Positions 25,600 to 35,449 of a stretch of 64,000 nucleotides of DNA are shown piece after piece; positions within the stretch are counted from its first letter, which is position 1; each line of letters starts with the position of its first letter. The notes beneath the pieces are model-generated. The model saw nothing but the letters and a program-made list of their open reading frames with translations. It was not told where the DNA came from and searched no databases. The translations under genes were made by a program, and so were the position numbers. The stretch is from Alphaproteobacteria bacterium (GTDB taxonomy: Bacteria; Pseudomonadota; Alphaproteobacteria; Rs-D84): contig JAFZZS010000005.1 in assembly GCA_017615655.1 (NCBI GenBank), positions 1-64,000 of the forward strand. Direction: 5' to 3'.

Positions 25600-27021
25600 A
25601 TGGATGATAAATTTATATCCCCACAACAATTATCAGAATATCTGGGAATGCCTTATTCCGCACTGACTCAACACAGAAAAAAAGGAACAGGTCCAAAATA
25701 TTTTAAGATAGGTCATCTTATACGTTACAGAATGTCTGATATAGAAAATTGGGTCCAAGAACGCAAAGAAGCCCACATTGAATATAAAAAGAGTCAAAAA
25801 ACGACTACACACTGGAAATGTTATAAAAGAACTCTTGATGAATCATGGATTAAATCATTAAAGTCTGATGTAAACTTATGTATTACTGATGCATACATAC
25901 CAGGTTTACAGATGCGATTTTATCATGATAGTGGTCACATATCTTTTTATCTGGCTTATACGGCTAAAAACACCAGAATACAACGAAACCTATTTCTTGG
26001 AAAACATTGTGATTTTAAACTAGAAGAAATACGCAGAAGGGCGATGAATTTTCGTCAACAAGTATCAGACGGCAAAGATCCTTTTATGGACATTATCATA
26101 GAACGAGAAAAACAGGCAGAAGAATATAGAAAAAGAATAAAAATATCAAAACTGTTGGACTTATACTTTCAAAAACATTGCATGGTTTACAAAAAACCAA
26201 ATACACAAAGATCTGACAGTTTCATAATTAAATACATAAAATCAATATTGGGCAACCTATACATAACAGAATTGGATTTGCCAAAGTTGATAGATTTTTA
26301 TCAACGAAAAGCAGCACAAACATCTTTTTCAACAGCAAACCATTATATCGCACTGATTTCAAATTTCTGGAATTGGTGTGAAACATATAACTATCTGCCA
26401 TTAAACAGCAACCCTTGTCGCAAGATACCAAAAGGCAAAAATAAGAAGACACCAGTAAAGCCATTAACATTGGACGAATACAAGCGACTATTACAAGCAA
26501 TTGAAGATGGCTTTATATATTCGCCATATCATCCAAGAATGTTTCGAGCATTAAAAGTGTTAATGTTAACAGGTTGCCGGACAACCGAAATAACAAAACT
26601 AAAAAAAGCAAATGTGGATTTAGAAAACGGATTCATATATTTGACCGAAAGCAAGAACAATGAAGAAAAACATCCACTGGGCCAACCCGCGATAAACGAA
26701 TTACGAATTGCTTTGCAAGAGGCACCAAATGACAGCGAATACGTATTCCCCGCTACACGTAGCGGGCCAAACACATTGTTAGATTTACGCAAGGCACACA
26801 GATGGGCGTTGGAACGTGCCAGACTTCCACAGATGCGCAAACACGATTATAGACATTCGTTTGTTAGTATAGGAACAGATACACTGGGAATGCCGATACA
26901 GACAGTATCTAAAACCATAGGACATGCGGACATAGCAACAACGGCTATATATTCACACATTTCGGACAAAACAAGATTGGAAACAGCAAACCGGATTGCG
27001 CTGGCAATAACCGGACAATAG
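25600..27021 (+). CDS. Tyrosine recombinase with fused excisionase-like HTH
   Basis: A 473-residue integrase. Residues 1-57 form an AlpA/excisionase-type winged HTH ('ISPQQLSEYLGMPYSALTQH', 'GPKYFKIGHLIRYRMSDIENWV'). About 75-160 resemble the P4-type integrase N-domain, about 180-285 the SAM-like core-binding domain, 290-465 the catalytic domain. The full catalytic set is present: R327 (GCR), K352, H415 and R418 (HDYRH), H442 (GHADIATT), Y451. AAAGGA precedes the ATG. It lies beside attL, and a terminator follows at 27034. Excisionase is usually a separate gene, so the fusion may set direction of recombination within one protein. Confidence 0.9.
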   Translation: MDDKFISPQQLSEYLGMPYSALTQHRKKGTGPKYFKIGHLIRYRMSDIENWVQERKEAHIEYKKSQKTTTHWKCYKRTLDESWIKSLKSDVNLCITDAYIPGLQMRFYHDSGHISFYLAYTAKNTRIQRNLFLGKHCDFKLEEIRRRAMNFRQQVSDGKDPFMDIIIEREKQAEEYRKRIKISKLLDLYFQKHCMVYKKPNTQRSDSFIIKYIKSILGNLYITELDLPKLIDFYQRKAAQTSFSTANHYIALISNFWNWCETYNYLPLNSNPCRKIPKGKNKKTPVKPLTLDEYKRLLQAIEDGFIYSPYHPRMFRALKVLMLTGCRTTEITKLKKANVDLENGFIYLTESKNNEEKHPLGQPAINELRIALQEAPNDSEYVFPATRSGPNTLLDLRKAHRWALERARLPQMRKHDYRHSFVSIGTDTLGMPIQTVSKTIGHADIATTAIYSHISDKTRLETANRIALAITGQ

Positions 27022-27033
27022 TTTTTTATACAT

Positions 27034-27072
27034 AAAATATGTGCCGGTATCACCCCGCCCGGCACATATTTT
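27034..27072 (+). terminator. Terminator of integrase gene
   Basis: A 14-bp perfect stem (27034-27047 with 27059-27072) followed by T, 12 bp after the integrase stop. Confidence 0.9.
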
Positions 27073-27163
27073 TTAACTGCATTTTTTGTTATCACAAATT
27101 TAAAACTTTATTGAAAAAAATCCGTATTTTTGCTACGTTATTTGTAACAAAAGGACCGATTCG

Positions 27164-27868
27164 ATGAGTAATGTTATAAATATTTATTGTGATGAATCTT
27201 GTCATCTGGAAAAAGACAAATCCCCCGTTATGGTTTTGGGAAGTGTTTGGGCACCACACAACAAAATTAAAACAATAACTTCGGAAATAAGAGATATAAA
27301 AGAAAAACATGGTTTTTCTAGAAATTTTGAATTCAAGTGGACCCAAATATCCCCAGCAAAAATGGATTTTTACTTAGATATTGTAAAATACTTTTTTGAA
27401 AACCCTTGTTTGCATTTTAGAGCGATTGTCGCTTATAAAGACAAAATGTACTATGATAAGTACGATTTTGAAGAAATGTATTACATCATATATTATTATT
27501 TATTGGTAAATATAATATCTAAAGATTCAACACACAATATATACATAGATATAAAGTCCAAGAAGAGAGGCGGAATAAAATCATGTGAATTGCATAGAGT
27601 TTTGTCTAGAAAGATGCACGATTTTAGTTTCAGCAAAATAATAAAACGCTTACAAATAATAGATTCTAAAGAAAGCGAATTATTACAATTAGCAGATTTG
27701 TTTTCTGGCGCATTGGCGTATTTAAACAGGAAATTACCGTCAGATTCTGCCAAGGGCAAAATTGTTAAAAGTATAAGTGCTATTTCGGGAACCAATTTAA
27801 AAATAAACACACTTCCAAGCGAAAAGAAGTTTAACGTTTTATACTGGAAAGGTAAAGACAATGTGTGA
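27164..27868 (+). CDS. DUF3800-domain protein (cargo of the element)
   Basis: A 234-residue protein with DUF3800 layout: N-terminal 'INIYCDESC' (D10, E11), a central strand ending 'IYIDIKSKKRG' (D129), and the C-terminal 'IDSKESELLQLADLFSGALAYL' (D167, D178). The spaced acidic residues fit the RNase H-like fold proposed for the family, so metal-dependent nucleic-acid cleavage is plausible. The biological role is unknown. Its stop overlaps the next ORF by 8 bp. As cargo of a tRNA-borne island next to nothing but an integrase, it is a candidate defence or toxin component. AT-rich, like the whole element. Confidence 0.78.
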   Translation: MSNVINIYCDESCHLEKDKSPVMVLGSVWAPHNKIKTITSEIRDIKEKHGFSRNFEFKWTQISPAKMDFYLDIVKYFFENPCLHFRAIVAYKDKMYYDKYDFEEMYYIIYYYLLVNIISKDSTHNIYIDIKSKKRGGIKSCELHRVLSRKMHDFSFSKIIKRLQIIDSKESELLQLADLFSGALAYLNRKLPSDSAKGKIVKSISAISGTNLKINTLPSEKKFNVLYWKGKDNV

Positions 27869-28340
27869 CGTTAATACCATTAGATTGGAAGATTTTGGTG
27901 GCAATTTTGATGGTTTTGTAGAGGCTTGCTACAAAAGTTATTGTGGTTTATGGAAAAACAACCCGATTTTCAACAGCAAACAAATCGTTCGAGACAAGAC
28001 ACAAGCAGCAAGAGGTTTTGAAAAAACTTTTTGGGGAATTGTTGACGGACATGATAATTGCAAAACTTATGATTCTTTGATGAGATACAAACGAATTCCT
28101 GTCTTAAACATCATACTGGGCGACGATCGTTTTAGCCCGAATTTAGAAAACTCAGATATAAAATGGTTTGTGTTTGATCGAAAAATTAGACTATTTTCTG
28201 AGGCGAATATGTATGAAATAGTTTTAAAAGAAATGCGAAAAGCGGTGTTTTTAGTGACAGCATTCCCAATAGATGAAAAGCGACTAAACACAGATAAAAA
28301 ACTTTGGAAAACATATTGGAAAATGAAAACAGGTTTCTAA
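27861..28340 (+). CDS. Small cargo protein overlapping the DUF3800 gene
   Basis: 159 residues starting at the ATG in ATGTGTGA, overlapping the DUF3800 stop, so the pair is almost certainly co-translated. The C-terminal half reads like an RNase-toxin-type beta sheet: 'DIKWFVFDRKIRLFSEANMY', 'YEIVLKEMRKAVFLVTAFPI', ending in basic and aromatic residues. That pattern recalls RelE/barnase/EndoU-like phage-associated nuclease domains, but I cannot prove membership. No signal peptide. The neighbouring gene suggests it is the partner of DUF3800 in a two-gene module. Confidence 0.65.
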   Translation: MCDVNTIRLEDFGGNFDGFVEACYKSYCGLWKNNPIFNSKQIVRDKTQAARGFEKTFWGIVDGHDNCKTYDSLMRYKRIPVLNIILGDDRFSPNLENSDIKWFVFDRKIRLFSEANMYEIVLKEMRKAVFLVTAFPIDEKRLNTDKKLWKTYWKMKTGF

Positions 28341-28601
28341 AAAGACCAAGACCGCCAAGGGCTATTTCACCTCGACGGCCAGGTATTCTATTTGACCCAA
28401 TGGCCAATGAACTTATTTTTATATTGACATATTTTTTCAAATAAGTCAAATATTTCTGCAAACTATAATTCGTTGATAATGTTTTACGAAACTTAATAAC
28501 CCAAAAAACCAACATAAAAATCAATCATAATTAGAACAATCCTTAAAATTTCTAAACAAAAAAACAATTTGTAATAAGAACTATTCTGCACCAAAATCAC
28601 T

Positions 28602-28640
28602 GTGTAAATTTCGTGTAAGCGATATGTAAGAACCATGTAA
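28602..28640. repeat. Right-arm array of four (G/A)TGTAA motifs, 11-bp phase
   Basis: GTGTAA at 28602 and 28613, ATGTAA at 28624 and 28635: four copies at an exact 11-bp interval, so on one DNA face, about 70 bp inside attR. This is typical of arm-type or excisionase sites of tyrosine recombinase elements. The rest of 28341-28683 has no gene I can support. Confidence 0.55.
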
Positions 28641-28683
28641 AATTTCAGCTCTGGTGGTAAATTTAGACACAAAATCAGTAAAA

Positions 28684-28706
28684 TAAAAAATCCCGGAAAT
28701 CCGGGA
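28684..28706 (-). terminator. Terminator of tRNA-Met supplied by the element
   Basis: Stem TCCCGG/CCGGGA (28691-28696 with 28701-28706) and a T-run on the minus strand, five bases from the tRNA 3' end. Confidence 0.8.
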
Positions 28707-28711
28707 AAACT

Positions 28712-28786
28712 TGGTAGCGGCGAAGGGATTCGGACCCCTGACCAAAGGATTATGATTCCTCTGCTCTACCACTGAGCTACGCCGCC
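28712..28786 (-). tRNA. tRNA-Met (elongator-type, anticodon CAU)
   Basis: 75 nt with encoded CCA. Acceptor GGCGGCG pairs with CGCCGCT (G1-U72 wobble), D-arm 'AGCTCAGTGGTAGAGC', anticodon loop ATCATAA giving CAU, T-arm AGGGG-TCCGAAT-CCCTT. The regular G1 pair and the D-loop separate it from the initiator at 48221. A CAU tRNA-Ile2 (lysidine-modified) is the alternative, but the arm sequence resembles elongator Met. Its 3' part doubles as attR. Confidence 0.9.
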
Positions 28787-28944
28787 ATATCTAAATTGAC
28801 CGCATCATTATAACAAACAATTTTTCAATTGCAAGAATTTCCATCACCTTGTATATCGTATATGAATTTATTCTGCTTTTTAAATATTAAAACAATTAAT
28901 AATTTATTTGCGAACACGTAAAAAATAAGTTAGAATTACTAACC

Positions 28945-29505
28945 ATGAAAAAAATTATTACGTTTTTGTTTTTAATACTTACACTGCCCGCAACAGCCGA
29001 GCAGTCTAAAAATTTCTTTACTGGAACCTATAAAAATCAGCTTTCGTTTTACCTAGGCCAAGGGCTTAACAGTGGTTTCATTATTCCACCGCCCACACAA
29101 TTCGTTCCGTTCTATTTATTAAATATACAGTATTCACAACCAACAACATTCTTTAGGGTGCCGGCACGTCAATCATTGGAAATTGGACAAACACTTGGGT
29201 TCGCAGATAAGTATGGATGGCATTGGCGTGATTATACTATTCCTATGATATTACTATCTGGCGATGTTTTATTTGGTGAAATTTACAATATATACTTTAC
29301 GGGTGGCGCAGGGGTCGGACTTCAGGCGCAACAGAATGAACGTCTGGGTGCAAAACTGCTATTCCAGTTCAAATTAACGGCTGGATGGCACATAAACAAT
29401 AAATGGGGAATGGAATTTTCTATTAAACATTTTTCTAATGCAAACACCGCACCACAAAATTATTCTTATGCATTTTATGGTCTTGGGGTTACATATAATT
29501 TTTAA
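28945..29505 (+). CDS. PagL-like lipid A 3-O-deacylase, outer membrane
   Basis: A 186-residue barrel with a signal peptide ('MKKIITFLFLILTLPATA'), alternating amphipathic strands and a C-terminal aromatic ending (YNF) typical of BAM substrates. The C-terminal 'SIKHFSNANTAPQNYS' carries the H162-x-S164-N165 signature of the PagL/acyloxyacyl-hydrolase group, whose His and Ser are catalytic. PagL removes the 3-linked acyl chain of lipid A. The third PagL residue (Glu) is not obvious, so activity is uncertain. It ends one base from the convergent ung gene. Confidence 0.75.
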   Translation: MKKIITFLFLILTLPATAEQSKNFFTGTYKNQLSFYLGQGLNSGFIIPPPTQFVPFYLLNIQYSQPTTFFRVPARQSLEIGQTLGFADKYGWHWRDYTIPMILLSGDVLFGEIYNIYFTGGAGVGLQAQQNERLGAKLLFQFKLTAGWHINNKWGMEFSIKHFSNANTAPQNYSYAFYGLGVTYNF

Positions 29506-29506
29506 T

Positions 29507-30172
29507 TTACCAATCTATCGGTTTTTGACCATGTGATATAAGGTATTCATTCGCTTTTGAAAAGTGGTGACACCCAAAGAACCCCCTGTATGCAGACAGT
29601 GGTGACGGATGAACACTTTTTAAAATTAGATTTTTTGTTGAATCTACAAATTCTGCTTTTTTCTGAGCATATGATCCCCAAAGCATATAAACTATCCCTG
29701 TTTTTTGCGCAACCGCACGAATAACCGCGTCTGTAAATTGCTCCCAACCATGCCCAGCATGCGATGCTGCTAAATGCGCTGCAACGGTTAATGTTGAATT
29801 TAGCAATAAAACCCCCTGCTCAGCCCACTTTGTTAAATCACCATTTGTTATACTTGGATGGCCAATATCTGTTTCTATTTCCTTGTAAATATTAATCAAT
29901 GATGGTGGTGGTGTAACACCATTAGGTACAGAAAAACAAAGCCCATGTGCCTGACCAGGTTCATGATATGGATCTTGCCCTATAATAACTACACGTACCG
30001 AATCAAATGGACATAAGTTGAAGGCATTAAATATATTTTTCGCCGCAGGATAAATTTTTTTACCCGCCAAATATTCCCCCCGCACAAAATCGGTTAGTTT
30101 AATAAAATAATCTTTATCAAATTCATCTGCAAGCACCTTTTTCCAAGATTCTTCTATTTTTACATCGACCAT
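29507..30172 (-). CDS. ung: Uracil-DNA glycosylase
   Basis: Family 1 UDG (221 aa). Motif A 'IIGQDPYHEPGQAHGLCFSV' with catalytic D67, 'PPSLINIYKEI', the 'GVLLLNSTLTV' strand and motif B 'HPSPLSAYRG' with the catalytic His are all present. It removes uracil from DNA before base-excision repair. Nine bases separate it from the upstream HhH glycosylase gene, so the pair forms a small repair operon. Confidence 0.96.
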   Translation of the reverse strand: MVDVKIEESWKKVLADEFDKDYFIKLTDFVRGEYLAGKKIYPAAKNIFNAFNLCPFDSVRVVIIGQDPYHEPGQAHGLCFSVPNGVTPPPSLINIYKEIETDIGHPSITNGDLTKWAEQGVLLLNSTLTVAAHLAASHAGHGWEQFTDAVIRAVAQKTGIVYMLWGSYAQKKAEFVDSTKNLILKSVHPSPLSAYRGFFGCHHFSKANEYLISHGQKPIDW

Positions 30173-30181
30173 TTTATACCC

Positions 30182-30826
30182 CTATAACTTAACCAATCCA
30201 ATCTGACAGGATTTCCATAACACCACATCAATATACCCACGTGGCAATTTTGTTTCATGAACCAAATGAGCGAACATATCATCACATGCGTTTCTTATTT
30301 CATCTGTTAATTTTCCAGATTCATCTATACGCTGTATTCCGGCATATAGCGCACCAAGACGGCGAATCCAAACATCATATTTTACAACATCAACCCCTAG
30401 ATTCCGTCCCAAATGATTCGCCGTTATTTTACCAATATGTGGTAATTTAGATAAATATTTCAATTTATCATCATCATTATCGCATGCGTAAAAACCGCTG
30501 CACAAAGTTTTACGATTTTCCCATATATGACAAATTGCAGATATTTTATTTTTATTATGAAACATTTGAAACAACATATTATAATCTGCACCATTTTTAT
30601 AAATATATTCCATAATATTTTTATGAATACGTTTTGCAGTCTTCTGTGAAAAACCGCCAGCAAGAATTACATACGCACACATGGTCGCAAATTCATCTGG
30701 TGAAAATTTACGTGGATTAGCCAGCATATCACGAATTTCATCAAAAGATTGGGCGTCACTGTCGGCGCCCATTATGCGAATTTGCTTTTCTAAATCAAAA
30801 AACCAATCTGCATCAAACATTGCCAT
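30182..30826 (-). CDS. HhH-GPD-like DNA glycosylase
   Basis: A 214-residue all-helical protein. A helix-hairpin-helix 'LSKLPHIGKITANHLGRNLG' (about 125-144) precedes an Asp in 'VVKYDVWIRRLG' (D151), at the position of the catalytic Asp in the HhH-GPD superfamily. No iron-sulphur cysteine cluster follows, unlike EndoIII/MutY, so an AlkA/MagIII- or Ogg-like base specificity is more likely. Adjacent to ung. Overlaps the upstream 416-residue gene by 14 bp. Confidence 0.7.
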   Translation of the reverse strand: MAMFDADWFFDLEKQIRIMGADSDAQSFDEIRDMLANPRKFSPDEFATMCAYVILAGGFSQKTAKRIHKNIMEYIYKNGADYNMLFQMFHNKNKISAICHIWENRKTLCSGFYACDNDDDKLKYLSKLPHIGKITANHLGRNLGVDVVKYDVWIRRLGALYAGIQRIDESGKLTDEIRNACDDMFAHLVHETKLPRGYIDVVLWKSCQIGLVKL

Positions 30827-32063
30827 TACCCCGATTTAGCAACACTTTACGTCTGTATGCAGCAAGCGCTATTTCATTACTTTGTTGTTTTTTATCTTCA
30901 CACTCTTTATCCATATCCAACACTTTTTGATTACCTTGCTTAAAGTTTTCTAGTTTGTGCTTTACCTCGGCTAATTTTCCCTTGGGATCATCTTTTTGCG
31001 CATCTTCGCGATTCAGTAAATTATCTGGTTTTTGCAGAACATCTTTATTTTCCTGTTTCTTTTCCAAATCATCCACATGGTGAATGCCGTGTATATGAAC
31101 ATCAAGATGATTTTGTTTCTGTGTCGATTGTGTATTCTGACTTTCCCTATCCGCAGTTTCCAACTCTTCTATTTGGTTGTATATCTCGGCGGATAAATCC
31201 AATATACCCTTTTCTGTATTCCTGTGTTTTTTGACATCACCAAATATATTTCTATATGCATCGACCATTTCATCTGAAACTAATTTACTATCGGCGACAT
31301 CTTTTAGGGCAACCATCATCTGACGGAAAGATTCATCACTATGTTTACGATCAACCATATCGACTATCTTGCGTAATTTTTGTATTGCAGCCTTATTAGA
31401 TTTTGGTGTTTCATCAGTCTTGGTATTTTGAACAACATCTTCACGATTCATCAGATTTTCAGGTGTTTGCAAAATATCTTTATTTTGCTGTTTCTTTGAA
31501 AATTCCGTACTATACGGTGCATCCATTGTTTTTTTAACTTCTTCTTTTTCAAACAATTCTGCGGTTTTCGATTTTTCTTTAGGCTCTACAATTTTTTCCT
31601 CTATTGGTGTTTGTTGCACCGATGATGTCTTGGGCTCTTGTTCTAAAATCTGCGGATTAACTGTTTTTTGTTCAGAATTTAACGATGCATCGTTCTGTAT
31701 TTTTTCTATTACTTCCTTAACAAGATTTTCTATTTCGTTCATATTATTCCAAACATCATCATACGCAGCATCTGCACGTTCTAAATGCGGATATATATTT
31801 GGTAATTCTTTCATCGCGTCGGTCCATACCCGACTAAAATTATCAAAACTTTCTTTGTCATAAGATTCTAAATCTAATTCGCTAACTGCATGCGCCACAG
31901 GTTCTAATGTTTCAACCACAGCATTAAGGGGCAAAGCACTATTTGGATGGGTTTCGGGATCTCTGTTTGCAACCTCAGCATAAACTTTTGACCGATTATA
32001 CCGACGCAATATATCGTTTTTAATCTGCTCAAAATCTTCTATCAGCTTTTTAGATAATGGCAT
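30813..32063 (-). CDS. Hypothetical Lys/Glu/Gln-rich protein with duplicated motif
   Basis: 416 residues without signal peptide or membrane segment, mostly charged and helical. The motif 'NKDILQTPENLMNRED' near residue 195 returns as 'NKDVLQKPDNLLNRED' near residue 340, each after a KKQ(Q/E) lead. A His-rich 'DVHIHGIHHVDDLEKK' precedes the second copy. The N-terminal ~140 residues look more ordered. I do not recognise the family. Composition suggests a flexible scaffold or secreted, disordered protein. It follows gyrB by 26 bp and may be read with it. Confidence 0.6.
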   Translation of the reverse strand: MPLSKKLIEDFEQIKNDILRRYNRSKVYAEVANRDPETHPNSALPLNAVVETLEPVAHAVSELDLESYDKESFDNFSRVWTDAMKELPNIYPHLERADAAYDDVWNNMNEIENLVKEVIEKIQNDASLNSEQKTVNPQILEQEPKTSSVQQTPIEEKIVEPKEKSKTAELFEKEEVKKTMDAPYSTEFSKKQQNKDILQTPENLMNREDVVQNTKTDETPKSNKAAIQKLRKIVDMVDRKHSDESFRQMMVALKDVADSKLVSDEMVDAYRNIFGDVKKHRNTEKGILDLSAEIYNQIEELETADRESQNTQSTQKQNHLDVHIHGIHHVDDLEKKQENKDVLQKPDNLLNREDAQKDDPKGKLAEVKHKLENFKQGNQKVLDMDKECEDKKQQSNEIALAAYRRKVLLNRGNGNV

Positions 32064-32089
32064 TTATCATCCCTTTTATAAAAGCATTA

Positions 32090-34513
<2,424 letters not shown>

Positions 34514-34532
34514 TCAAAAACATAGCAAATTA

Positions 34533-34541
34533 TGGTATAAT
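34533..34541 (+). promoter_or_regulatory. Extended -10 promoter between gyrB and small ORF
   Basis: TGGTATAAT, an extended -10, lies 38 bp before ATG 34579. No good -35 is visible, which is common for extended -10 promoters. Confidence 0.55.
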
Positions 34542-34578
34542 TGTAAAGAAAAAAGGAAAAAACAAAGGATTTTTTACA

Positions 34579-34833
34579 ATGTCGGAAAGTTATACAGTTG
34601 ACGATTGCCTTACTGCAGAAGAATATGCTAAAACCAATGGGTTAAACAAAGAAATTGTAGAAAAAGCAATCAGACGAGCCAAGGGCCTTGTTGTAAAACA
34701 TGAAAATCGTCGCATAAGTGTTATAATTTCAACACGAAGCAAAGGAAATACACCGCGTATTCACCCATCTGCGCCCGCACAAGAAAAATTCAAAGAAATA
34801 ATAAACAAAATAACAAAAGGGAAAGAGCTATGA
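34579..34833 (+). CDS. Small hypothetical protein, partner of RusA-like gene
   Basis: Start at ATG 34579 (AAAGGA nine bases upstream), not the longer frame that overlaps gyrB. The 84 residues begin 'SESYTVDDCLTAEEYAKTNG' and continue 'EIVEKAIRRAKGLVVKHENRR', an HTH-like helix pair, with a basic C-terminus. It overlaps the next ORF by 4 bp (ATGA), so the two are coupled. A DNA-binding accessory to the RusA-like protein is an inference only. Confidence 0.6.
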   Translation: MSESYTVDDCLTAEEYAKTNGLNKEIVEKAIRRAKGLVVKHENRRISVIISTRSKGNTPRIHPSAPAQEKFKEIINKITKGKEL

Positions 34834-35402
34834 AGTTTAAATTAATATATTTTGGTGAAATTTTAATTAACCCCAAAAAGCGCGCCCAGCATATATCAGA
34901 CATACGTATGCAGTTTCATCCACAGTTAAAAAAACTGGTCGAACACCAACCATGGAATAATCTTACACAATATATGGCACCAGATGCGACAAAAAGCCCA
35001 ATTACAACGCATCATATTGGCGGGATAGATTGGAATCCGATTATTACACCAAAATTGAAACTTATTGCTGAACTTGACATTCAAATGTTGCACCCCGAAA
35101 TAGTAGGTGTTCCGCGTTCTGATATAGATAATCGAATAAAAACTCTTTTTGATGGTCTGCGTTGCCCACAAAATGAACATGAAATTGGGCAAAATGTACC
35201 CCGTGATATTGGACCAATTTACACATTACTAGATGACGATCACCTTATTACTAAAATATCAGTGAATACAAGCCACCTTTTATCAACCAATATGTTTAAT
35301 CAAGATATCGCAAAATTAAGTCCGGATTGTGTGTTTTTGATGATTGATGTAAACATGCGTGTTGCCGAAGGAACATTGGAAAACCTGCCATTTATGGTAT
35401 AG
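34830..35402 (+). CDS. RusA-like Holliday-junction resolvase-fold protein
   Basis: 190 residues. The core 'SDIDNRIKTLFDGLRCPQ' (D98, D100, D108) followed ~25 residues later by 'LLDDDHLITKISV' (D135-D137) matches the RusA pattern DxDN-x-K-xLxDaL...DD-x-x-I. RusA dimers cut Holliday junctions using these aspartates. RusA proper is ~120 residues; here an N-terminal ~75-residue extension precedes the core. It is usually phage-linked, but similar chromosomal homologues occur. Followed by a bidirectional terminator. Confidence 0.65.
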   Translation: MKFKLIYFGEILINPKKRAQHISDIRMQFHPQLKKLVEHQPWNNLTQYMAPDATKSPITTHHIGGIDWNPIITPKLKLIAELDIQMLHPEIVGVPRSDIDNRIKTLFDGLRCPQNEHEIGQNVPRDIGPIYTLLDDDHLITKISVNTSHLLSTNMFNQDIAKLSPDCVFLMIDVNMRVAEGTLENLPFMV

Positions 35403-35420
35403 AGGGCACGGCAGAAATCA

Positions 35421-35449
35421 AAAATACCGGATATTTTATCCGGTATTTT
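35421..35449. terminator. Bidirectional terminator
   Basis: Stem of 13 bp (35421-35433 with 35437-35449), 3-nt loop, A/T runs on both flanks, between convergent genes ending at 35402 (+) and 35450 (-). Confidence 0.88.

Larger units (their letters stand above)
25267..28786. mobile_element. Small integrative element in tRNA-Met
   Basis: A 46-bp exact direct repeat (25267-25312 and 28711-28756) bounds about 3.4 kb. The right copy is the 3' part of an intact tRNA-Met; the left copy is its displaced 3' end, cut near the anticodon. Contents in order: left arm with two GTGTA motifs, excisionase-integrase fusion, DUF3800 gene, overlapping small gene, AT-rich right arm with four phased (G/A)TGTAA motifs, a terminator for the tRNA. 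No replication or transfer genes, so it is either a satellite-like island or a very compact integrative element. Confidence 0.88.

Noticed and set aside
28352..28384. Imperfect hairpin after the cargo genes as a terminator
   Set aside because: Stem has two mismatches in nine pairs and no T-run follows; not convincing.
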